Source of the DNA: Modicisalibacter muralis
GTDB lineage: Bacteria; Pseudomonadota; Gammaproteobacteria; Pseudomonadales; Halomonadaceae
Direction: 5' to 3'
DNA: 64,000 bases
Assembly: GCF_900102945.1 (NCBI RefSeq)
Contig: NZ_FNGI01000001.1
Location: 905,265-969,264 of the forward strand
Position numbers and translations under genes: made by a program. A model generated the notes under the pieces. The model was given only the letters and a program-made list of their open reading frames with translations. It made no database searches and was not told the DNA's origin. Each line of letters opens with the position of its first letter. The first letter of the stretch is position 1. Of the stretch, positions 9,691 to 18,857 are shown in pieces.

Positions 9691-10413
9691 ATGCCAGAGA
9701 TTTCCAACGAGACCCTCGACGGTGCTCCTATCGATAGCGTTTCCATCGACCGTGCGCAGCGACCACCCCTGCGCCGCCTTTCGCTGTACGAGGCGGTGAC
9801 CGAACGCCTGAGGGAGATGGTGCTCGAAGGCGAACTCGCGCCGGGCAGCCGTATCTCGGAAAAGCGGCTCTGCGAGATTTTCGACGTTTCGCGCACGCCG
9901 CTGCGCGAGGCGCTCAAGGTCCTGGCCAACGAGGGGCTGGTGGAGTTGCTGCCCAACCGCGGCGCCAAGGTCACCGAGGTCACGCTGCGCGAGGTCACCG
10001 ACCTGTTCGAGGTCATGGTCGTGCTTGAGGGGTTGTCGGGCGAACTGCTGACGGTGCGCGCCTCCGATGCCGACATCGCCGAGCTTCGCGCCATGCACCA
10101 GCGCATGATGGAGCACTATCGGCGCCATGAGCGTCCGGAGTATTTCCAGCTCAATCAGGAGGTTCACCGACGGCTCACCGAGATCGCCGGCAACAGCGTC
10201 CTGCTCGAACTCGAGGCATCGTTGTCGTTGAAGATCACCCGGGCGCGTTACGTCACCAACATGCAACTGGGACGCTGGGACGAATCGGCCTGCGAGCATG
10301 AGCGCATCATCGAAGCGCTCGAGAAGCGCGACCCGAAGGCGCTTTCCCAAGCCATGCGCTTTCACATGCGCAAGACCGGCGATGCCGTGCTCCAGGGCCT
10401 GCACCAGGGCTGA
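9691..10413 (+). CDS. GntR-family transcriptional regulator, FCD (FadR) subfamily
   Basis: DNA-binding regulator, 240 residues. A winged helix occupies about residues 30-95 (SLYEAVTERLREMVLEGELA, then SEKRLCEIFDVSRTPLREAL) and an all-helical FCD ligand-binding domain follows, with the metal/ligand histidines in NQEVHRRL, CEHERII and RFHMRK. It sits between the two oppositely oriented TRAP operons, with an identical 18-bp motif before itself and before the second operon. It most likely controls both in response to the transported acid. AGGAGAAG lies just before the start. Confidence 0.9.
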   Translation: MPEISNETLDGAPIDSVSIDRAQRPPLRRLSLYEAVTERLREMVLEGELAPGSRISEKRLCEIFDVSRTPLREALKVLANEGLVELLPNRGAKVTEVTLREVTDLFEVMVVLEGLSGELLTVRASDADIAELRAMHQRMMEHYRRHERPEYFQLNQEVHRRLTEIAGNSVLLELEASLSLKITRARYVTNMQLGRWDESACEHERIIEALEKRDPKALSQAMRFHMRKTGDAVLQGLHQG

Positions 10414-10738
10414 CGCCCTCACGCCCTCACCCGCCCGACCGCTGACGCCAAATCCTTTGTTACCGCTTCGCCCGCCACGGCGGGCCTCGAGTCTGTCACT
10501 CGCCCCTCCGCGCCATCGATTGCCGCCTCTCTGTTACCACTTCCTCGCTTTGCGCTGCGGCATCGGCGTTCTGCTTGCTCTCGACACTCAATACAAAACA
10601 GTATCTTTATGATTTAATTATAAAAATAAAAAAATCGTATTTTGTATTTTGAATGCTACTACATTCTGACCTACGCTTCTGATGAGTCGCCCAGGCGACC
10701 TAGCCAACAACAACACCGCCACTCGAGGAAGCGATACT
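10414..10738. promoter_or_regulatory. Intergenic control region of the second TRAP operon
   Basis: This 325-bp non-coding stretch is GC-rich at first and AT-rich from about 10590. It contains the second 18-bp motif (10639-10656) and, inverted, the shorter core AATACAAAAC (10590-10599). I see no open reading frame with family features in it. Confidence 0.6.
10639..10656 (+). promoter_or_regulatory. Candidate operator, copy 2 of an 18-bp repeated motif
   Basis: Identical to 9564-9581 (ATTTTGTATTTTGAATGC), in the AT-rich leader of the second TRAP operon. An inverted copy of its core lies about 40 bp upstream. Confidence 0.55.
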
Positions 10739-10739
10739 C

Positions 10740-11738
10740 ATGACAACGACTCGCCATATAACCCGACACTGCACCGCCCTGCTCCTGGCCCTGGGGCTCG
10801 GCACGCCCCTGTTGGCCAACGCTGAAACCCTGCGCTTCGGGGGCAACTTCCCCAGCGCACACTCCTCCAGCAAGGCCATGGAAATCTTCAAGGAAGAGCT
10901 GGCCGAGCGCACCGACGGCGAGCTGACCGCCCAGTTGTTCCCCAACATGCAGTTGGGCGGCGCGGGCGAGAACGTCGACCAGGTGAAATCCGGTGCCATC
11001 ATGGGCACCTGGATCGGCGTTTCCTACCTGTCGCGCATCGTTCCGGAACTCGAGGTGCTGAGCATACCGTTCGCCTTCGACAGCCGCGAAGACGCCTTCG
11101 CCCTGATCGACGGCAAGATCGGCGACATGCTCGGCGAGAAGCTCGCCGCGGCCGGCTTCGTTCCCCTGGGCTACATGGAACTGGGCTTCCGCCACGTGAC
11201 CAACAGCGTGCGCCCCATCGAGACGATCGAGGATTTCGAGGGGCTCAAGATCCGTCTGCAGCCCAACCAGACCCATATCGATACCTTCCGCGCACTGGGT
11301 GCCAATCCGGTGTCGATGGACATCAAGGAAGTCTACGGCGCCCTGCAGCAAGGGGTACTGGACGGCCAGGAGAATCCCTACAGCATCATCGAAACCAACA
11401 ATTTCAATGAAGTGCAGGAATATCTGTCGGATACCGGCCACTTCTACGAATTCATCGTCGTTGTCGCCAACAAGAACAAATTCGACAGCCTGAGCGACGA
11501 ACAGCAGCAAGCCGTGCGTGACGCCATGGCCGAGGCCGTGGCCTGGCAGCGCGACAAGGCCGCCCAGGAGGATGAAGCCGCGCGCCAGGCATTGATCGAG
11601 AGCGGCATGCAGTTCACTGAGATCAGCGACGAGACCCGGGCGCAATTGCGCGCGGCGACCGAGGGTGTGGTCGACGACCTGCGCGAGAAGCTCGGCGCTG
11701 ATCTGGTCGATCGGGTACTCGCGGAGTTCGAGTCATGA
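10740..11738 (+). CDS. TRAP transporter periplasmic solute-binding protein (DctP type), second system
   Basis: Periplasmic receptor of 332 residues. The signal peptide ends near LLANA|ETLRFGG. Family features include AFDSREDAFALIDG, LKIRLQPNQTHIDTF and YGALQQGVLDGQENP; the conserved arginine that binds the ligand carboxylate is the one in LKIRLQ. AGGAAG precedes the start by 8 bases. The stop overlaps the next start (ATGA). The sequence is clearly different from the DctP at 7548, so the two systems may take up different compounds of one pathway. Confidence 0.93.
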   Translation: MTTTRHITRHCTALLLALGLGTPLLANAETLRFGGNFPSAHSSSKAMEIFKEELAERTDGELTAQLFPNMQLGGAGENVDQVKSGAIMGTWIGVSYLSRIVPELEVLSIPFAFDSREDAFALIDGKIGDMLGEKLAAAGFVPLGYMELGFRHVTNSVRPIETIEDFEGLKIRLQPNQTHIDTFRALGANPVSMDIKEVYGALQQGVLDGQENPYSIIETNNFNEVQEYLSDTGHFYEFIVVVANKNKFDSLSDEQQQAVRDAMAEAVAWQRDKAAQEDEAARQALIESGMQFTEISDETRAQLRAATEGVVDDLREKLGADLVDRVLAEFES

Positions 11739-12292
11739 CACCCGTCTGGCACCGGCTGGAGGCATACGCCTCCAGCCCGTTCAAGCGCCACTTTCTGCAC
11801 GGCCTGGCACTGCTCGATCGCAGCTCGTATTACGCCATCATCGTGGCGATGGGTATGATGACGCTACTGGTCTCGGTCCAGGTATTCGCCCGCTACGTGC
11901 TGGCATACTCGATCGACTCCGCCACCGAGCTCTCACGCCTGTTCTTCGTCTGGTCGATCTTCCTGGCCATCCCGCATGGCATCAAATGCGGCATCCACGT
12001 CGGCATCGACGCGCTCGTCGGGCTGCTGCCCGAAGGTGCGCAACGCCAGCTGGCGCGCCTGATGGCGCTGCTCGCCGCGCTATTGATGGTCGCGCTGTTC
12101 TGGCTCGGACTGGGCGCGGTGATCAATAACTGGCAGCAGTTGATGCCGACCATTCCGGTCACCTCCGCCGTGTTCTATATCGCCGTGCTGGTCTGCGCCG
12201 GCCACAGTTGCCTGCATCTGATCGCCCAGGTCCTACAGGTCGAGCCACTGCCCAGCGCCCCCGCGGCCAGCGAAGAGGGGGAAACCTCATGA
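11735..12292 (+). CDS. TRAP transporter small permease (DctQ type), second system
   Basis: Four-helix membrane subunit, 185 residues, with four hydrophobic stretches beginning near residues 33, 68, 102 and 140. It overlaps the genes on both sides by 4 bp, giving tight translational coupling. Confidence 0.9.
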   Translation: MTPVWHRLEAYASSPFKRHFLHGLALLDRSSYYAIIVAMGMMTLLVSVQVFARYVLAYSIDSATELSRLFFVWSIFLAIPHGIKCGIHVGIDALVGLLPEGAQRQLARLMALLAALLMVALFWLGLGAVINNWQQLMPTIPVTSAVFYIAVLVCAGHSCLHLIAQVLQVEPLPSAPAASEEGETS

Positions 12293-13569
12293 CCCTGACC
12301 ATCATTGTCACGTTTCTGGTCCTCGCGCTGCTGCGCATGCCACTGGCCTTCGCCCTGGGCCTGGCATCGCTGGTCGGCCTGTTCATCGGCGACATGAGCC
12401 TTTCGGTGTTGCCGCAGCGCATGATGCACTCGGTCGACAGCTTTCCGCTGATGGCGATTCCGCTGTTCATGCTGGCCGGTGAGCTGATGGTCGCTGGTGG
12501 GGTGCTGCAACGGCTGGTGGATTTCGCCAACTCGCTGATCGGTCGTGTGCATGGCGGCCTGGCACACGTCGCAATCGTCGCCGGCATGGTGTTGGCGGCA
12601 GTCAGCGGTGCCGCCGTGGCCAGCGCCAGCGCACTGGGCAGCGCCATGGTGCCGTCGATGCGCCAGCAGTACGATACCGGCTACTCCAGCGCGGTCATCG
12701 CCTCAGCGGCGAATCTCGGTGCGATCATCCCACCCAGCAACGCGATGATCGTCTATGCGCTGATGGCCGGCTCCAGCGTGTCCGTGGGCGGGCTGTTCAT
12801 GGCCGGCGTGGTGCCCGGCATCCTGCTCGCCCTCGGCTTCATGGGCCTGGCCACCTTCATCTCGCTGCGGCGGCGCTATCCGCTGGTCGGTGGCGCCTTG
12901 GGGCTCAAGCACGTGCTGATCCAGACCTGGCGCGCCCTGCCGATCCTGCTGATGCCGGTGGTGGTGGTCGGTGGTATCGTCGTCGGTGCCTTCACGCCCA
13001 CCGAGGGCGCGGCTATCGCCGTGGTCTACTCGCTGCTGGTCGGCTTCTTCGTCACCCGTCAGTTGCGCCTGTCGGATCTGCCCAAGGCGATGTTCAACGC
13101 CGCTGTCACCGCCGCCATGGTCGGCGCGCTGATCGCCTTCGCCTCAACCATGACCTTCGCCTTCACCATCGACCTGGTGCCGATCCTGCTCGCCGACTGG
13201 CTGAAGAGCGTGACCGCCGACCCGCAGGTGTTCCTGCTGCTGGTCATGGCGCTGCTGATTCTGGTCGGGATGTTCATCGAATCCAACGCCGCCTACATCA
13301 TGTTGGTACCGCTGCTAGCGCCGATCGCCCTTTCCTACGGTCTCGATCCGCTGCTGTTCGGCTTCCTGTTCGTGATGAACCTGGTGGTGGGCATGATGAC
13401 ACCGCCGGTGGGCGTGCTGCTGTTCGTGATGTGCGGCATCTCGAAGATCAGTCTCAACGAGCTGATGAAGAGCGCCTGGCCGTTCATCGTCTTCCAGTAC
13501 GCGATCCTGGCGCTGTGCATCCTGTTTCCCTCCATCGTGACCTGGCTGCCGAGAATGCTCGGCTACTGA
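12289..13569 (+). CDS. TRAP transporter large permease (DctM type), second system
   Basis: Polytopic transport subunit of 426 residues. The open frame extends 81 bp upstream into the small permease, but the ATG at 12289 overlaps that gene's stop and gives the standard N-terminus MTLTIIVTFLVLALL. Family features AIIPPSNAMIVYALMAG and MMTPPVGVLLFVMCGI are present. It completes the second TRAP system. Confidence 0.93.
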   Translation: MTLTIIVTFLVLALLRMPLAFALGLASLVGLFIGDMSLSVLPQRMMHSVDSFPLMAIPLFMLAGELMVAGGVLQRLVDFANSLIGRVHGGLAHVAIVAGMVLAAVSGAAVASASALGSAMVPSMRQQYDTGYSSAVIASAANLGAIIPPSNAMIVYALMAGSSVSVGGLFMAGVVPGILLALGFMGLATFISLRRRYPLVGGALGLKHVLIQTWRALPILLMPVVVVGGIVVGAFTPTEGAAIAVVYSLLVGFFVTRQLRLSDLPKAMFNAAVTAAMVGALIAFASTMTFAFTIDLVPILLADWLKSVTADPQVFLLLVMALLILVGMFIESNAAYIMLVPLLAPIALSYGLDPLLFGFLFVMNLVVGMMTPPVGVLLFVMCGISKISLNELMKSAWPFIVFQYAILALCILFPSIVTWLPRMLGY

Positions 13570-13594
13570 GCGGAACGTACGACGATCGCCTCTT

Positions 13595-13632
13595 GCCTCT
13601 ACCGTCCGCACTTGACGGTGGTGGAGGCTTTT
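13595..13632 (+). terminator. Possible terminator after the second TRAP operon
   Basis: Imperfect inverted repeat (ACCGTC 13601-13606 with GACGGT 13614-13619, extended by CCTC/GAGG) followed by a short T run. It would partly separate the TRAP genes from the racemase 90 bp downstream. Confidence 0.4.
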
Positions 13633-13658
13633 ATCCCAATTCGACACAAGAGCACGCC

Positions 13659-14411
13659 ATGAAACTGCTGGTGATCAACCCCAATATCTCCCAGGACGTG
13701 ACCCGCCTGATCGGGACCGAGGCAAGCCGCAGCATTCGCCCCGGGACCGAACTGACTCTCGCCACCGCGCCCTTCGGCGTGGCCTATATCGAAACCCGCG
13801 CCGAGGCCCTGATCGGTGGCTACGCCACCCTGCAGGTCGCCGCCGAGCAGTACCGGCAGCACGATGCCATCGTCGTCGCCGCCTTCGGCGACCCCGGGCT
13901 CGCCGCGCTGCGCGAGGTGCTGCCCATTCCCGTCGTCGGCATGACCGAGGCCGCCCTGGTCAGCGCCTGCATGCAGGGCGGCCGCTTCTCGGTCATCGCC
14001 ATCTCCCAGCGCATCCAGGCCTGGTACCGGGAGTGCATCGCCGAGCATGGTCTGGCCGGTCGTCTGGCCAGCATCCGCGCGCTGGACGAACCGCTGCAAC
14101 ATATCGGCCGCGTGCAGGAGAACCAGGGCGACCGGCTGATCGAGCTGAGCCGCCAGGCAGTCGAGCACGACGGTGCCGATACGCTGATTCTGGCCGGTGC
14201 CCCACTGGCCGGGTTGGCCCGCGACGTCGGCCACCGTCTGTCGGTACCGGTACTCGATGGCGTCACCTGCGCCGTGACCCAGGCCCAGGCCATGGTCGAC
14301 ATGAGCCCCGCCACCCCGAGCGCCGGCAGCTACGCGCCGCCGCCGACCAAGGGCTGCCATGGCCTGACCCCGGCACTGGCGGAACTGGTCGGGCGTCAGC
14401 CGGTGGCGTGA
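13659..14411 (+). CDS. Asp/Glu/hydantoin racemase family protein
   Basis: Probable cofactor-independent hydantoin racemase, 250 residues. MKLLVINPNISQDVT is the typical start of the HyuE branch. The two catalytic cysteines of the fold would be near VSACMQGG and, in the second half, in the LDGVTCAV segment; between them, VVAAFGDPGLAALREV replaces the usual first Cys motif. The long open frame upstream is the permease region in another frame; the ATG at 13659 gives the family N-terminus. With the hydantoinase at 4109 it would supply the preferred enantiomer to ring opening. Exact substrate unproven. Confidence 0.82.
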   Translation: MKLLVINPNISQDVTRLIGTEASRSIRPGTELTLATAPFGVAYIETRAEALIGGYATLQVAAEQYRQHDAIVVAAFGDPGLAALREVLPIPVVGMTEAALVSACMQGGRFSVIAISQRIQAWYRECIAEHGLAGRLASIRALDEPLQHIGRVQENQGDRLIELSRQAVEHDGADTLILAGAPLAGLARDVGHRLSVPVLDGVTCAVTQAQAMVDMSPATPSAGSYAPPPTKGCHGLTPALAELVGRQPVA

Positions 14412-14484
14412 CTGCTCGGAACCCCGGATATCGGCTTCCCATCGCGCAAAAACCGGAAAGTCGTATCACCGAAGAGGACATAAC

Positions 14485-15750
14485 ATGAACAAGAGACTCG
14501 ATGCCCACGGATCGGCCGGCAGCCCCTACCGGCACATCATGGGCCGCCTCACTCATCGCCATATCAAGCCCTTCCTACTCATGGGCGCCCTTCTCACGCT
14601 ACCTTTCAACGGCGTTCTCGCTGCCGACGCCCAAGAAGAGCAGACCCGGCATGGCGGCCTCGTCAGCGCCACGCCGGAAAGCCAGGGTGTCGACTCGCGC
14701 CAGCTGGTAGCGCTGTCCCAATGGTTGCGCGAGGAAGACTACGACGTTCGCAGCCTGCTGATCGTCAAGGACAACAAGCTCGTTTTCGAGCGCTACACCC
14801 GCAATTTGACCCGGGATCATAACTACGAGCTCTACTCCGTCACCAAGACCATCACCGCACTGCTTGCCGGCATCCTGATCGAGGAGGGACGTATCGGCCT
14901 CGACGACAGCATCGCCGAGGTCATCGCGGACTATCGTCCGGATCTGGCGGCCAGCGTGGCCGACAAGGACGACATCACCCTGCATCACGTCCTGTCCATG
15001 TCATCCGGCCTCGCCTACGATTTCGACCCCGAGGGCGACCCCATCTACTACGGCGCCCCCGATCGCTTGAAGCTGATCGCCGACACCGGCAGACGATTTC
15101 CCCCGGGCAGCGAGTTCGAGTACACCGATGTCAATCCCGTCTTCGCGGCGGCCATGCTCAGCGCCGCCGCGGGAATGCCCATCCAGGAATATGCCGAGGA
15201 AAAGCTATTCAAGCCCCTGAACATGAAGAATTACGCTTGGGTGCGGGAGGATGAAAAGGGTCTGGTCTCCGCCGGTTGGGGCCTGCGCCTGCGTCCGATC
15301 GACATGGCCAAGCTGGGTGTGCTGATCATGCAAAAGGGCGAATGGCAGGGCGAGCAGATCGTTCCAAGCGAGTGGATCGAGCGGATGTCGACGCCACAGG
15401 CCGCTCGCGACTTCGGCTATTATCTATGGCTCAACCATATCGTCGATACCGAAAAGAGCCTGACCATGATGGGCTTCAAGGGGCAGTTCGTCACCACGCT
15501 CCCGGAGCGCGACACGGTCGTCGTCATGACCAGCCTGCTGCCGATCGAGGGTGGGCTGAGACACGCCAAGAACGTGCGCATCTTCCGCAATATCGTCAAC
15601 GACTATGTCATTCCGGCGACGGCCGAGGATGCCGAGACGTCGGCGAACGACGCCACGCGCGACGCGTTGCGCGAGGAACTCGAACGCAGCCGGAACAGTC
15701 GCAGCGAACCGGGTGTGTTCGTCGATCCCACCGATGAACCGAGGCTCTAG
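14485..15750 (+). CDS. Exported serine hydrolase, class C beta-lactamase family
   Basis: A 421-residue beta-lactamase-fold hydrolase. A hydrophobic signal region (about residues 29-47) ends near GVLAADA. The nucleophile motif S-x-x-K is SVTK (S118, K121). The second motif is Y-T-D (Y213) in place of the usual Y-x-N, and the third-motif region is GFKGQ. Members of this family include esterases, amidases and peptidases as well as beta-lactamases, so the substrate is open. AGAGGA lies before the start. The C-terminal 40 residues are charged and probably disordered. It lies 73 bp after the racemase and may be part of the same transcript. Confidence 0.88.
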   Translation: MNKRLDAHGSAGSPYRHIMGRLTHRHIKPFLLMGALLTLPFNGVLAADAQEEQTRHGGLVSATPESQGVDSRQLVALSQWLREEDYDVRSLLIVKDNKLVFERYTRNLTRDHNYELYSVTKTITALLAGILIEEGRIGLDDSIAEVIADYRPDLAASVADKDDITLHHVLSMSSGLAYDFDPEGDPIYYGAPDRLKLIADTGRRFPPGSEFEYTDVNPVFAAAMLSAAAGMPIQEYAEEKLFKPLNMKNYAWVREDEKGLVSAGWGLRLRPIDMAKLGVLIMQKGEWQGEQIVPSEWIERMSTPQAARDFGYYLWLNHIVDTEKSLTMMGFKGQFVTTLPERDTVVVMTSLLPIEGGLRHAKNVRIFRNIVNDYVIPATAEDAETSANDATRDALREELERSRNSRSEPGVFVDPTDEPRL

Positions 15751-15772
15751 GACGCCGTAAACCACGCCATAG

Positions 15773-15810
15773 GGCCCAGGCGTTCAACTTCCCCGCGCCT
15801 GGGCCTTATA
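15773..15810 (+). terminator. Rho-independent-type terminator
   Basis: Perfect 10-bp GC-rich inverted repeat (15773-15782 with 15796-15805), 13-nt loop, then TTATA. It follows the serine hydrolase gene. Confidence 0.65.
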
Positions 15811-15851
15811 CTGCCTCATCGTCGGTCATCAAGAGACAGGGAACCCAGGCT

Positions 15852-16574
15852 ATGACAACGGATGGCCCCACAGCGCGGCGCCGAGAGAGCGATGACGAAC
15901 CCCGCGTCCCAAGGCGACGCATCCGCACGCCCTCCCTGGCGGAAGATGCCTACCGAACCCTGCACCATATGATCGTGTTCGGCCAACTCGCCCCCGGCGA
16001 GCGGCTGATCGAGCCCGAACTGTGCGAGGCGTTGGGCATCTCTCGCACGCCGCTGCGCGAGGCCCTCAAGCTGCTCGCCGCAGAGGGGCTCGTCGCCACG
16101 CGACGCAACCGCAACGCCATGGTCACCCTGTTCGACGCCCGCGAACTCGAGCACCTGTTCGAGGTCGAGGCCGGCATCGAGAGCTTCGCCATCGCGCTGG
16201 CCGCCCAGCGCATGACCAACACCGAACTCAAGCGTGTCGAGGCGCTGCAGGTACGCATGGAGAAGCTGCACGGCTCCGGCGATCTGGACACCTATTTCGA
16301 ATTGAATCAGCGCGTGCACGCCATGATCGTGGCCGGCGCGCGGAACCCGGTGCTCGAGGAGACCCATCGCCGCCTGATCGGGCGCCTGGAGCGGGCCCGC
16401 TACGCCGCGCTGGGGAAATCCGGACGCTGGCGGGAGTCGGCGCACGAGCACCGCGAGATTCTCGAGGCACTCAAGGCCCGCGACGGGCAGCGCGCCCAGC
16501 AACTGCTCCTCGCCCACGTCCAGCACACCGGCGAGGTGATCGCCGCGATCTGCGACCGGCCGGCGAAACGCTGA
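15852..16574 (+). CDS. GntR-family transcriptional regulator, FCD subfamily (second)
   Basis: A 240-residue regulator with the same architecture as the one at 9691. An Arg-rich N-terminus is followed by a winged helix (AEDAYRTLHHMIVFGQLAPG, then SRTPLREALKLLAAEGLV) and the FCD domain with histidines in NQRVHAMI, HEHREIL and AHVQHTG. The two proteins share the layout and many identical blocks and are probably paralogues. It may regulate the serine hydrolase/racemase genes upstream or a second effector of the cluster. AGACAGGGAA precedes the start. Confidence 0.88.
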   Translation: MTTDGPTARRRESDDEPRVPRRRIRTPSLAEDAYRTLHHMIVFGQLAPGERLIEPELCEALGISRTPLREALKLLAAEGLVATRRNRNAMVTLFDARELEHLFEVEAGIESFAIALAAQRMTNTELKRVEALQVRMEKLHGSGDLDTYFELNQRVHAMIVAGARNPVLEETHRRLIGRLERARYAALGKSGRWRESAHEHREILEALKARDGQRAQQLLLAHVQHTGEVIAAICDRPAKR

Positions 16575-16609
16575 AAGGCTCGAACCGATTCGCCACCACT
16601 CCAGCGCCG

Positions 16610-17734
16610 TCAAGCCAGCGTGAGATGGTTATCCCAATGCAGGGAGTAACTGGCAAGGCGCTGGATGCCATCTCCGGACCCGGGTATCTCAAACAAGCCA
16701 CCCCCACCGGTGGAGACGATAAACCCACCCGCGCCATCGCTGATGACACCGGCGCCATCGCTCACTTCCGGCGCCTTGACCAGGCGATTCTCTGCGTAGT
16801 CATAGATGATCACCCGGTTGGCGCGCGGTGCGGTTATCGCGAACTGCGGTAGCGTTGGGCTGATCGCAACACTGGCCGTGTAGTTGCGCAGGCTTGTTTG
16901 CAACGCCTCGGGCAGGCTGATTTCCCGGAACTCGCGCGTCCGGCCATCGAGTACCGCGATCAATGGCGGGCTTTTCCACGCGGGCCCCTGAAACTGATAA
17001 CCGGCAACGACAACGCCATCGGCACCGATATCTAGGTGACGGCAACTGAGCTGGTGGTGCGAGGGAGCGAAGCGTCCGGTGATCTCTCCGCTGTGCCGAT
17101 CCATCAGCAACAGCGCGGGTCGCATGGTATCCAGATTGAGCTTGATACGATCCAGGTCCGGATGGGTCTTGATGCCACCCAGACCGATCACCAGGGTATT
17201 GCCATCCGGATGCAGGCGCAGCTCATGCGGGCCGATGCCGCCTAACGGATGGCGGGCAACTCGGGCGTATTGGCGATCGGCGTCGAAGACCGAAATCAGC
17301 CCTTCACCATCGATGTAGTGATTGGTCGTCACGTACAGAAAACGCCCATCCGGGCTGAACGCGCCATGGCCGTAAAAGTGGTGATCCTCGCCGGCGCCGA
17401 CGGTTCGCTGTATCTCTCCTTTGGCGACATCGACCACATAGAAGTGATAACCCGGGCGACGCGGAAACATCACCACCTCGGCGCTGCCCGGTCTAGGGCA
17501 ACCGCCATGGCAGCGCTCCGGCACCGGCATGCGGAACAACAACTCGCCACTGACGTTGGCCCCGGCGATAAAATGCCGACCCGCGTCGTCATCGACCGCG
17601 CTTAGCATCATGCCAGCAACGTTCTCGCCACGTGCCCAGGCGGCACCGGCACCAAAAGTCACGCCTGCGGCCAGCGTGACGCAGGCGCCTGCCGCCGTCA
17701 GGCTGCCGTGCAAAAAATCTCGACGACTGAGCAC
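16610..17734 (-). CDS. Tat-exported DUF1513 protein of the imelysin operon
   Basis: A 374-residue protein with a twin-arginine signal (SRRDFLHGS) and then a predicted beta-propeller of the DUF1513 family, consistent with repeated blocks such as GHGAFSPDGRFLYVTTN and HELRLHPDGNTLVIGLGG. I place the start at GTG 17734, which has GGAG 7 bases upstream; TTG at 17740 is in frame and overlaps the previous stop but has no properly spaced ribosome site. It is the last gene of a four-gene operon with two imelysins and a di-haem protein. Its biochemical role is not known; the setting suggests a periplasmic part of iron uptake. Confidence 0.85.
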   Translation of the reverse strand: MLSRRDFLHGSLTAAGACVTLAAGVTFGAGAAWARGENVAGMMLSAVDDDAGRHFIAGANVSGELLFRMPVPERCHGGCPRPGSAEVVMFPRRPGYHFYVVDVAKGEIQRTVGAGEDHHFYGHGAFSPDGRFLYVTTNHYIDGEGLISVFDADRQYARVARHPLGGIGPHELRLHPDGNTLVIGLGGIKTHPDLDRIKLNLDTMRPALLLMDRHSGEITGRFAPSHHQLSCRHLDIGADGVVVAGYQFQGPAWKSPPLIAVLDGRTREFREISLPEALQTSLRNYTASVAISPTLPQFAITAPRANRVIIYDYAENRLVKAPEVSDGAGVISDGAGGFIVSTGGGGLFEIPGSGDGIQRLASYSLHWDNHLTLA

Positions 17735-17736
17735 GA

Positions 17737-18843
17737 TCAATCTCCATCGCTTGAATTGAAGCCCGTCACGACGCCCAGCGCCGCGGCGATACGCCCGTTG
17801 ATCAATTGCTTCAACTGGCTGGCCTCGATAAACAGCGACTGCAGGTCGGCATAGCCTTCCTGCGTCTCGAGCATCTCTCCCAGACTCCGCTCGCGCTTCT
17901 CGAGGGCTTGGATCTCCGCGAGGGTACTGGCGAGTTGCTCGTCCAACGGCGCGATCAGCTCGTCGAGGCCGCGCTCGGCCAGCAACGCACGCAGACCCGG
18001 CGCAAAGTAGCGCTTCATCCCCTCGATGGAGGCACGTAGGGTGCCAAGCGACACCCCACTGCGCCAGGCGTCGGCGGCGTAAGGGTTGACCTGCGGGGTG
18101 CCACGCAATCCCAGCGGGCTAGCCAGGCGCCGATCGACCAAGATTTCCAGGCCCGTCATGGCAGCATGGATGGTGGTATCGGTGAGGGTGTCGGTCGTCT
18201 TGTAGAAGGTGGCGAAGGCCTGCCATTCCTGGTTGACCTCCGTCGCCTCTTGGGCAAGGTGCCCCGCTATCGCCGTCAGCAAGGCACAGGCCTGTGCGTC
18301 GGATGGCTTGATGCCGCGACCGGCCAGGGACGCGTCGAAGAGCAGGTACTCCAGCGCCGGGAAACCCTGCACGGCGATACTGCCGCCGGCAATCGCTTCG
18401 CTGGTGGCGGTGCGCCCGTCACTTAGCCAGTAGTCGGCCTTGCGCGCGACAAGATTCTTACTGTCAGGCCAGAACTGGAACTGCCAGGCGCGGCTGTCGA
18501 GATCGATGGGCCCGAAATCGACGAAGCGCACCCGCTGCCAATCGAAGAAGGCATCGCGCCAGTCTCCCTTGAGTTCATCGAGAGCCGATGCCGATGGTGC
18601 ATCGCAGAAACGTTGCGTCGCTTGATCCAGCGCCCGGGTCGATTCCAGCAGCCGCTCGTAACCCGTAGCGATATCCGCATGCCAGATCGCGCGCGGCGCC
18701 GTATCGGTAGCGCTACCAGTAGCGGCGGCCATGGCGGCGCCAGCGGCCAACAACCCCAGAGCGCCCGTCAGCAGCAGTCGGGCAAAAGAACAGGGCGCTC
18801 TCGATGCAAACGAAACGGATCTGAAAATAGCCGGCCTGATCAT
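17737..18843 (-). CDS. Imelysin-family (peptidase M75 / insulin-cleaving-like) protein, second copy
   Basis: Periplasmic helical protein of 368 residues. ATG at 18843 is preferred over TTG 18 bp upstream because GGAA lies about 9 bases before it. A signal peptide covers the first 45 residues or so. The imelysin core is recognisable, but the family's GxHxxE motif reads GFPALE, so the histidine is replaced by proline. This is the short imelysin type usual in such operons and probably not equivalent to the first copy. It starts 15 bp after the di-haem gene. Confidence 0.88.
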   Translation of the reverse strand: MIRPAIFRSVSFASRAPCSFARLLLTGALGLLAAGAAMAAATGSATDTAPRAIWHADIATGYERLLESTRALDQATQRFCDAPSASALDELKGDWRDAFFDWQRVRFVDFGPIDLDSRAWQFQFWPDSKNLVARKADYWLSDGRTATSEAIAGGSIAVQGFPALEYLLFDASLAGRGIKPSDAQACALLTAIAGHLAQEATEVNQEWQAFATFYKTTDTLTDTTIHAAMTGLEILVDRRLASPLGLRGTPQVNPYAADAWRSGVSLGTLRASIEGMKRYFAPGLRALLAERGLDELIAPLDEQLASTLAEIQALEKRERSLGEMLETQEGYADLQSLFIEASQLKQLINGRIAAALGVVTGFNSSDGD

Positions 18844-18857
18844 GCGATAGGTTCCGT

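Noticed and set aside
14485..15750. Beta-lactamase resistance gene
   Set aside because: The S-x-x-K motif is present, but the second motif is Y-T-D and the setting is catabolic; a generic serine hydrolase is more likely.
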